From Gammaproteobacteria bacterium (GTDB taxonomy: Bacteria > Pseudomonadota > Gammaproteobacteria > UBA9214), in NCBI GenBank assembly GCA_003454335.1, contig DMKK01000233.1, positions 1 through 6,973 on the forward strand: a stretch of 6,973 nt of DNA, given 5' to 3'. Positions 1 through 6,084 of this stretch are shown here, piece after piece. The notes under the pieces are model-generated. The model was not told the DNA's origin and did not search any database. It saw only the letters and a list, made by a program, of their open reading frames with translations. Positions within the stretch are counted from its first letter, which is position 1. Each line of letters opens with the position of its first letter. The translations under genes were made by a program, and so were the position numbers.

Positions 1-580
1 GATTTTTGATGAAGTCATGACCGGCTTCCGGGTCGCCCGGGGCGGCGCGCAGACCCACTATGGCATAACACCGGACCTCACCACCCTCGGCAAGGTCATC
101 GGTGGCGGACTCCCGGTCGGCGCTTTTGGCGGACGACGTGACATCATGGAACAGATTGCACCCATCGGCCCGGTCTACCAGGCCGGCACGCTGTCCGGGA
201 ATCCAATTTCCCTGGCCGCCGGGCTCGCCACCCTGGAGCTGGCGGCAAAAGACGGCTTTCATGAACAACTCGATGCCACGGCAAAACGCTTGACGAGCGG
301 ACTGCAGGCAAGTGCCGACAAGGCTGGCATCCCTTTCACCACCAACCAGGTGGGCGGCATGTTCGGCTGCTTTTTCAGTACCGAGCCGGTCATCAGTCGC
401 TTTGAGCAGGTCAGTCGCTGCGACCTGCAAAGATTCCAGCAGTTCTATCACGGCATGCTCGACGCCGGTGTGTATCTTGCGCCCTCGGCCTATGAAGCCG
501 GGTTTGTATCGTCAGCACATACTGACGCGATCATCGATGAGACGATTGAAGCCGCCGACCTGGTATTTGCAACGTTGTAG
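1..580 (+). CDS. hemL: Glutamate-1-semialdehyde 2,1-aminomutase, C-terminal half (left end cut by window)
   Basis: HemL is the PLP-dependent enzyme that converts glutamate-1-semialdehyde to 5-aminolevulinate, the last step of the C5 route to heme and other tetrapyrroles; it is cytosolic. The frame is open from base 2 and gives 192 residues up to TAG at 578-580. It opens with IFDEVMTGFRVA, in which the Asp (bases 8-10) is the residue expected to contact the PLP ring nitrogen. LGKVIGGGLPVGAFGG follows, with the Schiff-base lysine at 92-94, then GPVYQAGTLSGNP, all hallmark HemL blocks. The family is about 425 residues long, so roughly the first 235 are outside the window. The C-terminal end (LAPSAYEAGFVSSAHT) is intact and normal. 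The next gene on this strand is 182 bp away behind a palindromic repeat, so hemL looks like the end of its transcription unit. The call is very secure against other class III aminotransferases because of the YQAGTLSGNP block. Confidence 0.97.
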   Translation, partial: IFDEVMTGFRVARGGAQTHYGITPDLTTLGKVIGGGLPVGAFGGRRDIMEQIAPIGPVYQAGTLSGNPISLAAGLATLELAAKDGFHEQLDATAKRLTSGLQASADKAGIPFTTNQVGGMFGCFFSTEPVISRFEQVSRCDLQRFQQFYHGMLDAGVYLAPSAYEAGFVSSAHTDAIIDETIEAADLVFATL

Positions 581-613
581 TACTGGTTCAACCTGATAAA
601 GATAGATAATATG

Positions 614-693
614 GCCACGGAATCCACGGAAGAACACGGAAATATTAATGCCTTAAAAACAATTTTTTCGTGTTCTTCCGTGGATTCCGTGGC
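614..693. repeat. Palindromic repeat element, perfect 25-bp inverted arms with a 30-bp AT-rich spacer
   Basis: The left arm, 614-638, begins GCCACGGAATCCACGG and ends GAACACG. The right arm, 669-693, is its exact reverse complement, and the spacer 639-668 is AT-rich. In RNA the stem could extend by one G-U pair and three A-U pairs. The arms themselves contain repeated CCACGG/AACACGG units, giving an internally repetitive look. No U-tract follows the right arm (the sequence runs on as TATTAATAAAG), so it is not a classic intrinsic terminator, although so strong a hairpin could protect the hemL mRNA 3' end or attenuate readthrough. Sixteen bases of the arm recur at 4690-4705 in another intergenic gap. 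Recurrence in gene gaps plus full palindromy suggests a REP/MITE-like dispersed element. The rest of the 581-762 gap shows no convincing gene or promoter. Confidence 0.85.
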
Positions 694-762
694 TATTAAT
701 AAAGATCCGGTGCCCAACCTGATTTGGCTCTCGTTATCAGTTTGAAAGAATAATTCCCCCTC

Positions 763-2772
763 ATGGAAGAACTGCTGCACAATATACTTAACTGGATCAC
801 CCTGCATCCGGTCGCATTCATTGTTGCAGTCTTTTTTGTTGCCTTGATGGAATCACTGGTGGTGCTGGGACTGCTGATCCCCGGCGCCGCGCTGCTGTTC
901 GGGGCCGGTGCACTGATGGCCACGGGTACGCTGCCCATCGTCCCGATCATGCTGTCGACGATTGCCGGCGCCATTGTCGGCGACTTCATCAGTTTTCTGC
1001 TGGGCCAGTACTATCATCAGCGCCTGCGCGTCATCTGGCCCTTCAGACGCTACCCTGTGCTGGTCAATCGCGGTGTCGACTTCTTCGTCAGGAACGGCGG
1101 TAAAAGTGTGTTTATGGCGCGCTTCATCGGACCGCTGCGACCGATTGTTCCGGCAATCGCCGGCATGATGAACATGTCCACGGCACGCTTTCTGGTCATC
1201 GACATCATCGCCTCGATCCTGTGGGCACCGGTCTATATCCTGCCCGGCATGGTGTTTGGCGCCTCCCTCGGACTGGCGGCCGAGGTGGCCGGCCGCCTGG
1301 TGGTGTTGCTGGTCGTGATTGCCGGTATCGCCTGGCTGGGTGTCTGGATCACAAGCACCCTGATTCGACTGCTGCAGCCACCTCTTGCCAGCGCGCTGGA
1401 AAAACTGCTGGAGTACAGCCGCAATCACCCGCGAGTAAAACCACTGGCCGGCTCCTTACTGGATTCCGACCACCCGGAAGCCCGCGGCCTGGCAATACTG
1501 TCCGTACTGTTCTTTATCACCCTGTGGCTGCTGCTGCTGATATCCCGGCAGGTACTGCACGGCCACTGGCTGGATGGCATCGATGCCTACATCTTCCACT
1601 CACTGGAAAACCTGCGCACACCCTGGGCAGACCAGGTCATGGTCTTTATCACCCAGTTCGGCAACCAGGCACTGCTGGCGATTGTGCTGACCGGCAGCTG
1701 CGCATGGCTGTTCTGGAAACACTACACCAAGGCCGCCTGGCACTGGTTGGCGGTATATGTCAGCGCAGGACTGCTGACATGGGTCCTGAAAAACACGGCA
1801 CAGATACCACGCCCGCTGACTGCCTACGACGGCTATTCATTCCCGAGCGCCCACACCAGCATGAGTCTTGCGGTATACGGTTTTCTGGCACTCATTATTG
1901 CCCGCGAACTGCACGTCACACGGCGCTGGCTACCCTACTCCGGTGCCGGACTGATCATCGTATCGATTGCACTGTCACGTCTGTATCTCGGCGTCCACTG
2001 GTTCTCCGATATCCTTGCGGGGCTGCTGCTGGGCCTGGTCTGGGTCGCATTAATCGGTATTGCCTACGACCGCCACCCGGCACCCCGCCTGCCGGTAAAG
2101 CGACTGCTGGGAGTCACCGCACTGCTGCTGATCATCACCGGCACCTGGCAAACACAACATGACTTCAAACAGGAACTTGCCCACTACACACCCCGGGCCC
2201 CCATACACCGGATCACCCTGCCAACCTGGAAAACCGGCGGCTGGGCGCAACTGCCTGCCTACCGGGTAGACCTTGAGGGCCAGGACGAACAACCCATGAA
2301 CTTCCAGTGGGCAGGCACACTGGAGGCCCTGAAAACCACACTGCAAGCACAGGGCTGGAAATCACCAGAATCATTAAGCCCCATGAACGCCATCAGCTGG
2401 CTGGCACCGGATCCCGATATTACGGCGCTGCCGATACTGCCCCAGGTCAATGACGGCCAGCATCAAAGTCTGTTACTGGTGGGACCACAACTGGCAAACA
2501 AAGACAGGCTCATCATCCTGCACCTGTGGCCATCGGAACTGGAATTGCTGCCCGGCAACACCCCCGTGTGGACCGGCACCGTCGCCTATCTGCGTCTGGA
2601 GAAAGACCTGCCGCTCATCACCTACCTGCGCACGGGTGCAAACTTCGAGGCACCACTAAGACAGCTGATGAAATCGCTGATCAGCAGCCCCCGGATACGG
2701 TTGGCACAGCGCCACCGGCGCGTGGCCACAGACCAGACGCACGCGCAGGTCAATGTCCTGCTGGCATGGTAA
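763..2772 (+). CDS. DedA (VTT) - PAP2 phosphatase - LssY C-terminal domain fusion membrane protein
   Basis: This 669-residue inner-membrane protein has three parts. Residues 1 to about 205 are a DedA/VTT domain: acidic E30 in the first membrane segment, the AGAIVGD block at 68-74, and the signature FMARFIGPLRPIVPAIAG at 117-134. R120 and R126 are spaced like the two arginines required in E. coli YqjA. The acidic residue often found just after the early Pro-Gly is absent (IPGAAL, 39-44), as I recall for some subfamilies. Residues about 240-435 are a PAP2 phosphatase with all three motifs: K343-x6-R350-P351, P361-S-A-H364, and S405-R406-x5-H412-x3-D416. Residues about 480-650 match the LssY C-terminal type (LPILPQVNDGQHQSLLLV, LHLWPSELELL). 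By family, PAP2 removes phosphate from lipid phosphates or pyrophosphates, and several DedA proteins handle undecaprenyl phosphate; the joint role is inferred. The ATG at 763 has only a weak GAAAGA-like Shine-Dalgarno, but it places a normal DedA N terminus. The gene converges on mpl with a 6-bp gap. Confidence 0.93.
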   Translation: MEELLHNILNWITLHPVAFIVAVFFVALMESLVVLGLLIPGAALLFGAGALMATGTLPIVPIMLSTIAGAIVGDFISFLLGQYYHQRLRVIWPFRRYPVLVNRGVDFFVRNGGKSVFMARFIGPLRPIVPAIAGMMNMSTARFLVIDIIASILWAPVYILPGMVFGASLGLAAEVAGRLVVLLVVIAGIAWLGVWITSTLIRLLQPPLASALEKLLEYSRNHPRVKPLAGSLLDSDHPEARGLAILSVLFFITLWLLLLISRQVLHGHWLDGIDAYIFHSLENLRTPWADQVMVFITQFGNQALLAIVLTGSCAWLFWKHYTKAAWHWLAVYVSAGLLTWVLKNTAQIPRPLTAYDGYSFPSAHTSMSLAVYGFLALIIARELHVTRRWLPYSGAGLIIVSIALSRLYLGVHWFSDILAGLLLGLVWVALIGIAYDRHPAPRLPVKRLLGVTALLLIITGTWQTQHDFKQELAHYTPRAPIHRITLPTWKTGGWAQLPAYRVDLEGQDEQPMNFQWAGTLEALKTTLQAQGWKSPESLSPMNAISWLAPDPDITALPILPQVNDGQHQSLLLVGPQLANKDRLIILHLWPSELELLPGNTPVWTGTVAYLRLEKDLPLITYLRTGANFEAPLRQLMKSLISSPRIRLAQRHRRVATDQTHAQVNVLLAW

Positions 2773-2778
2773 TCAGGT

Positions 2779-4134
2779 TTATAGCTGGTCTAGCAGTTTC
2801 TGGTGTATCCCGCCAAAACCGCCATTGCTCATCACCAGGATGTGATCACCACTACGCGCAGCCTGCACCACTCCGGCAACAATGGCATCCACTGAAGTGC
2901 TTACCTCCACCGGCACCTCCATGCCCCGTACCAGATCCGCCAGCGGCCAGTCCAGTTCGGCTGGCTCATGTAACCAGATAAAGTCGGCCCCCTGCATGGA
3001 CGCGGCCAGCGTATCGCGATGCACACCCATGCGCATGGTGTTGGAACGCGGCTCCAGCAACAGCAGGATGCGTGCGTCACCCACACGTCGACGCAGCCCC
3101 TGCAGGGTGGTCGCTATGGCAGTCGGGTGGTGGGCGAAGTCGTCATAGACCGTCACACCGTTGACTTGCCCGCGCAACTCCATGCGACGTTTGACACCCT
3201 GGTACTCACTCAGTGCCGCAACCGCCTGCGCAACCGGCACCCCGGCATGACGGGCAGCGGCAATCGCGACCAGCGCATTGTGAATATTGTGGTCACCCAG
3301 CTGTTCCCAGTTCACCGTGCCAGCAACTTCACCCGCCAGCATGACATCAAAGCAGCGGCCATCAGCCGTCTGTTTGCGGACCTGCCACTGCGCATCACTA
3401 TCGCTTGACGAGACCGTCTCAACCGGTGTCCAGCAACCGCGTACGAGCACCGCCTCCAGGTTGGCATCATCACCGTTGCTTACGATGAGTCCATTGCCGG
3501 GAACAGTACGCACCAGATGATGAAACTGGGTCTGGATGGCGGCGAGATCAGGGAAAATGTCCGCATGATCAAACTCGAGATTATTCAACACGAGGGTCCG
3601 CGGGTGATAGTGGACAAACTTGGAACGCTTGTCGAAAAATGCGGTGTCGTACTCATCCGCCTCGACCACGAAAAACGGGGCGGACCCCAGCCGCGCCGAA
3701 ATCCCGAAATTCTGCGGCACACCGCCGATCAGAAACCCGGGCGACAGGCCGGCATACTCAAGAATCCAGGCAAGGATACTGGCGGTGGACGTCTTGCCAT
3801 GGGTACCGGCGACGGCCAGCACCCAGCGGTCCTGCAACACATTTTCGGACAACCACTGCGGTCCCGAGGTATAGCTCAGCCCCTGGTTCAGCGCGTATTC
3901 AACGGCCGGGTTACCGCGTGACATGGCATTGCCAATCACCACGCAGTCCGGCGCCGGATCCAGCTGCGCGGCAGCGTAGCCTTCGGTCAGGGTAATACCC
4001 TGTTCGGATAACTGGGTACTCATGGGCGGATAGACATTGGCGTCCGAGCCGCTCACCTGTACGCCATATTCGCGTGCCAGCAGTGCAATGCCGCCCATGA
4101 AAGTTCCGCAAATACCCAGAATATGAATATGCAT
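2779..4134 (-). CDS. mpl: UDP-N-acetylmuramate:L-alanyl-gamma-D-glutamyl-meso-diaminopimelate ligase
   Basis: Mpl is the cytosolic peptidoglycan-recycling ligase. It joins the recovered tripeptide L-Ala-gamma-D-Glu-meso-DAP to UDP-MurNAc with ATP, bypassing MurC, MurD and MurE. The protein is 451 residues, the normal length (E. coli about 457). It shows the N-terminal UDP-binding glycine loop (GICGTFMGGIA, 7-17), the Mur-ligase ATP loop GTHGKTST at 110-117, the EADEYDTAFFDKRSKF block from 158, LNNLEFDHADIF from 183, and DDFAHHPTAI at 331-340. RSNTMRMG at 363-370 and the C-terminal SNGGFGGIHQKLL are typical of Mpl rather than MurC. Its ATG (4132-4134) immediately follows the TGA of the upstream membrane protein gene (TGAATG). 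I see no strong Shine-Dalgarno, so translation is probably coupled. It ends TAA, six bases from the convergent DedA-PAP2 gene. Confidence 0.97.
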   Translation of the reverse strand: MHIHILGICGTFMGGIALLAREYGVQVSGSDANVYPPMSTQLSEQGITLTEGYAAAQLDPAPDCVVIGNAMSRGNPAVEYALNQGLSYTSGPQWLSENVLQDRWVLAVAGTHGKTSTASILAWILEYAGLSPGFLIGGVPQNFGISARLGSAPFFVVEADEYDTAFFDKRSKFVHYHPRTLVLNNLEFDHADIFPDLAAIQTQFHHLVRTVPGNGLIVSNGDDANLEAVLVRGCWTPVETVSSSDSDAQWQVRKQTADGRCFDVMLAGEVAGTVNWEQLGDHNIHNALVAIAAARHAGVPVAQAVAALSEYQGVKRRMELRGQVNGVTVYDDFAHHPTAIATTLQGLRRRVGDARILLLLEPRSNTMRMGVHRDTLAASMQGADFIWLHEPAELDWPLADLVRGMEVPVEVSTSVDAIVAGVVQAARSGDHILVMSNGGFGGIHQKLLDQL

Positions 4135-4653
4135 TCAGACAGCCTGTTGTGGAAATAGGGTTGTAACAATCTGCATGCTCACCAGCGCATACAGTACGGC
4201 GGCGCCCAGTCCGATAGCAAATGAACTCGACAAGGCATGGCGGATAATATGGGCCATGACAAACAAATTCCAGATCAACAGCAGCAACCAGACACCAGCC
4301 AGCAGGGCCGGCACCTGATCAGGCGGTTGACCCGGGTCCACCAACAGCACCAGTGGCAGGGCAAACAAACCCATCAGGCTGCCACTGCCTGCCAGCGCTG
4401 ACAGGGCCTGGTTAATGCGTTCGGTTTTGCTTTGCAGATAGAGCAACATGACCACGAAACCAGCCAGCATGCCGGTATCGACAATCGCCAACAGAACTGC
4501 ATCCGTGACGCCGAAGGACGGTGAGGCAACCAGCCATGAAACCAGGGCATAGCAACCCAGAGACAGTCGCAGAAAAAACCCGGAAGCCGGCAGGGCTTGC
4601 GGCACAGCGCGGAACAGGCAAAGATCCAGCCAGGTCTTTACAAGCAACAACAT
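4135..4653 (-). CDS. Conserved-looking five-helix integral membrane protein, function unknown
   Basis: I do not recognise this 172-residue protein with certainty. It is strongly hydrophobic, with likely membrane segments at about 25-43, 50-72, 86-105, 114-135 and 142-165. It has a short N terminus (ending FRAVPQALPASG) and a polar loop SKTERINQ at about 75-82. There is no visible signal peptide cleavage site, catalytic motif or metal-binding cluster. The overall look (small multi-helix protein with conserved Pro/Ala at the first helix) is reminiscent of Yip1-like or other small inner-membrane proteins, but I would not assign it. Its TGA directly abuts the mpl ATG, which suggests co-transcription and a link to cell-envelope recycling; this is inference. 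The ATG at 4651-4653 has no clear Shine-Dalgarno upstream. The gap to adk is 89 bp and includes a possible terminator, so this gene pair may have its own promoter, though I could not pick one. Confidence 0.8.
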   Translation of the reverse strand: MLLLVKTWLDLCLFRAVPQALPASGFFLRLSLGCYALVSWLVASPSFGVTDAVLLAIVDTGMLAGFVVMLLYLQSKTERINQALSALAGSGSLMGLFALPLVLLVDPGQPPDQVPALLAGVWLLLLIWNLFVMAHIIRHALSSSFAIGLGAAVLYALVSMQIVTTLFPQQAV

Positions 4654-4689
4654 CTAATGTGATTTGATCTGAGAAAGACAAAGATTATT

Positions 4690-4710
4690 GCCACGGAATC
4701 CACGGCCATT
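4690..4710. repeat. Truncated copy of the 614-693 palindromic repeat
   Basis: GCCACGGAATCCACGG at 4690-4705 is identical to the first 16 bases of the left arm at 614-629. It is followed by CCATTAA, which resembles the CTATTAA beyond the right arm of the full copy. The left flank (GATTATT) also resembles the left flank of the full copy (GATAATAT). The simplest reading is an internally deleted derivative that kept both ends; this is inference from two copies only. Confidence 0.6.
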
Positions 4711-4731
4711 AAAAAAAACGGGCACCCTGCC
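4711..4731 (-). terminator. Possible intrinsic terminator after adk
   Basis: Read on the minus strand, downstream of the adk TAG, the sequence is GGCA-GGG-TGCC, then CG, then eight T residues (A-run at 4711-4718 on the plus strand). The stem is only 4 bp, though GC-rich, with a three-base loop, and two bases separate it from the T-tract. It is in the right place to end adk transcripts. The stem is weak enough that readthrough into the 172-residue gene and mpl is possible. Confidence 0.45.
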
Positions 4732-4742
4732 TGAAAAAAGTA

Positions 4743-5852
4743 CTAGCGTTTCTTGCGCGTGGCCTTTTTCTTTTTGGCGACAGGTTTTTTCTTTGCCGCC
4801 ACCTTCTTCTTCACCACCTTCTTCTTGGCAACTTTCTTCGCAGGGGCTTTTTTCGCCGCCACCTTCTTCACCGGCTTCTTCTTCGCTACAACCTTGCTTG
4901 CAGCCTTTTTCTTTACGGCCTTTTTCACTACTTTCACTACTTTTTTCTTCACCGCCTGCTTTTTGACTGCCTTCTTTGCAGTGGCCTTTTTCGCGGCCAC
5001 CTTCTTCACTGTCTGCTTCTTGCCTGCTGCCTTTTTCTTTACCGCTTTTTTCTTCACCACTTTCTTCTTGACAGTTTTCTTTGCGGCAAGCTTTTTCTTC
5101 GCGGCATCCTTTTTCGCGGCCGCTGCCTTCTCGGCCTTGCTGGCGCGATGCTTGGCAAAGGCGGCACGAATCGCATCCGTGCGGGTTTCGTTCTTGATAT
5201 TAGCCTTTACATCTTCCACAACCTTCGTCACCGCCTTGAAGATGTCAGTAATCTCGCCAACACCCTGCACAGTACGCAACTCGCCCTTTTCCTTGTAATA
5301 TTCGGCCACCGGCAGGGTATGCGTCTCAAATACCCGCAAGCGGTTACCAATGGTTTCCTCGTTGTCATCGCCACGATGCCGCAATCTGCCACCACACTCG
5401 TCGCAACGCCCTTCAATGTGCGGCGGGGCATAGTAGATGTTATACATTTGACCGCAGGACAGGCAGGTACGCCGCCCGACCAGGCGTTGAATCAGGGCAT
5501 CGACGTCCACTGCCACCAGCAGTGACAGGTTCAGCGGCCTTCCGAGGCTGGTCAATAACTGGTCAAGGGCCTCTGCCTGCTGCAGATTCCTGGGAAAACC
5601 ATCCAGAATAAATCCCTTACGTGCATCCGGGCGGGTCACGCGTTCCTGGATAATACCCAGGACAATCTCGTCACTGACCAGTTGCCCGGCATCCATGGCA
5701 ATTTTGGCTTGGCGGCCAAGCGGGGAACCCTCGGCCACGGCATCACGCAGCATGTCACCGGTCGATATTTGCGGCAGCTTGTATTTTTCGACAAGAAGTT
5801 TTGCCTGCGTTCCCTTGCCTGAACCGGGTGCACCCAGCAGTACAATTCTCAT
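4743..5852 (-). CDS. adk: Adenylate kinase (zinc-type LID) with a long lysine-rich histone H1-like C-terminal extension
   Basis: The core, residues 1 to about 217, is a complete long-form adenylate kinase catalysing AMP + ATP to 2 ADP in the cytosol. It has the P-loop GAPGSGKGT (7-15), the AMP-site STGDMLR (30-36), DGFPRNLQQAEALD (84-97), and HRGDDNEETIGNRL (159-172) with substrate-binding arginines. The LID carries C130-x2-C133-x16-C150-x2-C153, a Cys4 zinc site as in Bacillus enzymes; E. coli Adk has none. Residues 219-250 are a charged, probably helical linker. Residues 250-369 are made of KKKAV/AAKK-type repeats with no Asp or Glu, and 231-369 contain 63 Lys in 139 residues, ending ATRKKR. 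A normal Adk would stop near residue 215, so the tail is additional and in frame. It resembles H1-like proteins, AlgP and mycobacterial HupB tails, suggesting nucleic-acid or polyanion binding (inference). An AGAGGG Shine-Dalgarno (5865-5870) lies 12 bases before the ATG, a rather long spacing. Confidence 0.96.
   Translation of the reverse strand: MRIVLLGAPGSGKGTQAKLLVEKYKLPQISTGDMLRDAVAEGSPLGRQAKIAMDAGQLVSDEIVLGIIQERVTRPDARKGFILDGFPRNLQQAEALDQLLTSLGRPLNLSLLVAVDVDALIQRLVGRRTCLSCGQMYNIYYAPPHIEGRCDECGGRLRHRGDDNEETIGNRLRVFETHTLPVAEYYKEKGELRTVQGVGEITDIFKAVTKVVEDVKANIKNETRTDAIRAAFAKHRASKAEKAAAAKKDAAKKKLAAKKTVKKKVVKKKAVKKKAAGKKQTVKKVAAKKATAKKAVKKQAVKKKVVKVVKKAVKKKAASKVVAKKKPVKKVAAKKAPAKKVAKKKVVKKKVAAKKKPVAKKKKATRKKR
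4746..5105 (-). repeat. Low-complexity segment encoding the lysine-rich tail of Adk
   Basis: This part of adk codes for residues 250-369 and consists of short degenerate units such as GTG AAG AAG AAA and GCC GCG AAA AAA. On the plus strand it is a strongly pyrimidine-biased stretch full of CTTCTT and TTTTTC runs, unlike any neighbouring gene. AAA and AAG lysine codons are mixed and the Ala/Val codons vary. This indicates selection on the amino-acid pattern rather than recent exact duplication of DNA. Such tracts are prone to length change between strains. The Phe-rich reading frame on the opposite strand is a by-product of this composition. Confidence 0.85.
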
Positions 5853-5879
5853 GATGTGATCGAGCCCTCTAGTGTGTTG

Positions 5880-5907
5880 ATTTTATTAACTTCTTGTAAC
5901 ATGGAAG
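5880..5907 (-). promoter_or_regulatory. Weak candidate promoter for adk
   Basis: On the minus strand a -10-like TAAAAT (5885-5880, five of six consensus matches) is preceded, with 16-bp spacing, by CTTCCA (5907-5902), a poor -35 with three matches. It would start transcription just upstream of the AGAGGG ribosome site. The surrounding region is AT-rich. This rests only on consensus matching. Confidence 0.25.
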
Positions 5908-5966
5908 ATTTTTTCAATGCAGACATAGGTTTTTTTACGTGGCCGTGGAGCAAAGCAGCGTTTAAG

Positions 5967-5986
5967 CTACCCTCTGCCAGTGGTAG
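5967..5986. promoter_or_regulatory. Imperfect dyad in the adk / 6085-gene divergent region
   Basis: CTACC at 5967-5971 and GGTAG at 5982-5986 form an inverted pair. Inside them lies a second pair, CTG and CAG (5974-5976 and 5978-5980), giving an imperfect palindrome of about 20 bp. It lies upstream of the candidate rightward promoter and between divergent genes, where an operator would be expected. No known regulator box is recognised, and arms this short can occur by chance. Confidence 0.25.
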
Positions 5987-6001
5987 AAGTCAACGAAGTT
6001 C

Positions 6002-6030
6002 ATGAAATAAATCAGGTTTTGAGCTAGAAT
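6002..6030 (+). promoter_or_regulatory. Candidate sigma70-type promoter for the 6085 gene and pfp
   Basis: ATGAAA at 6002-6007 (four of six matches to TTGACA) and TAGAAT at 6025-6030 (five of six matches to TATAAT) are separated by 17 bp, the optimum. A start near 6037 would give a leader of about 48 bases. The position, just ahead of the rightward pair and facing away from adk, fits; evidence is by consensus only. Confidence 0.4.
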
Positions 6031-6038
6031 CTGGCGCC

Positions 6039-6074
6039 CCGGGTAGCATTCACCCGACCAGACATGTAACCCGG
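6039..6074 (+). other. Possible competing hairpins in the leader of the 6085 gene
   Basis: CGGGT at 6040-6044 can pair with ACCCG at 6052-6056 (7-base loop). Alternatively, CCGGGT at 6039-6044 can pair with ACCCGG at 6069-6074, close to the ATG at 6085. The two pairings exclude each other. The gene behind lacks a visible Shine-Dalgarno. The stems are short (5 and 6 bp), and no known riboswitch class is recognised. Confidence 0.25.
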
Positions 6075-6084
6075 CACATTATAA

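Noticed and set aside
611..745. A 44-codon open frame starting MATESTEEHG inside the palindromic repeat
   Set aside because: It has no ribosome site, its coding would simply be the two repeat arms, and the protein is low-quality; it is more likely an accident of the repeat.
724..754. Promoter for the DedA-PAP2 gene (TTGGCT ... AATAAT)
   Set aside because: The spacing is 19 bp and the -10 would end only 8 bases before the ATG, leaving no room for a ribosome site.
853..1428. A 191-codon minus-strand frame rich in His, Gln and Asp opposite the DedA domain
   Set aside because: The composition is typical of an antisense reading of hydrophobic codons, and there is no motif or ribosome site.
1221..2162. 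A 313-codon alternative frame inside the DedA-PAP2 gene
   Set aside because: It is a GC-rich shadow frame with Pro/Arg/His-rich content and no recognisable motif, while the main frame carries complete DedA and PAP2 signatures.
4743..5105. Possible -1 ribosomal frameshift sites (A AAA AAG) in the lysine-rich tail
   Set aside because: The AAAAAAG runs I inspected lie in the phase AAA AAA Gnn rather than A AAA AAG, so they are not in the frame needed for classic slippage; no stimulatory structure was apparent.
4753..5298. A 181-codon open frame on the plus strand rich in Phe, Thr and Ala, resembling a membrane protein
   Set aside because: It lies entirely opposite the adk tail. Lysine codons AAA/AAG read backwards give Phe/Leu, which fully explains both its openness and its hydrophobicity.
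5935..5952. Possible third copy of the palindromic repeat (TTTTTTACGTGGCCGTGGA)
   Set aside because: It shares only the T-run and short GTGG/CCGTGGA pieces with the right arm; the match is too broken to claim as a copy.
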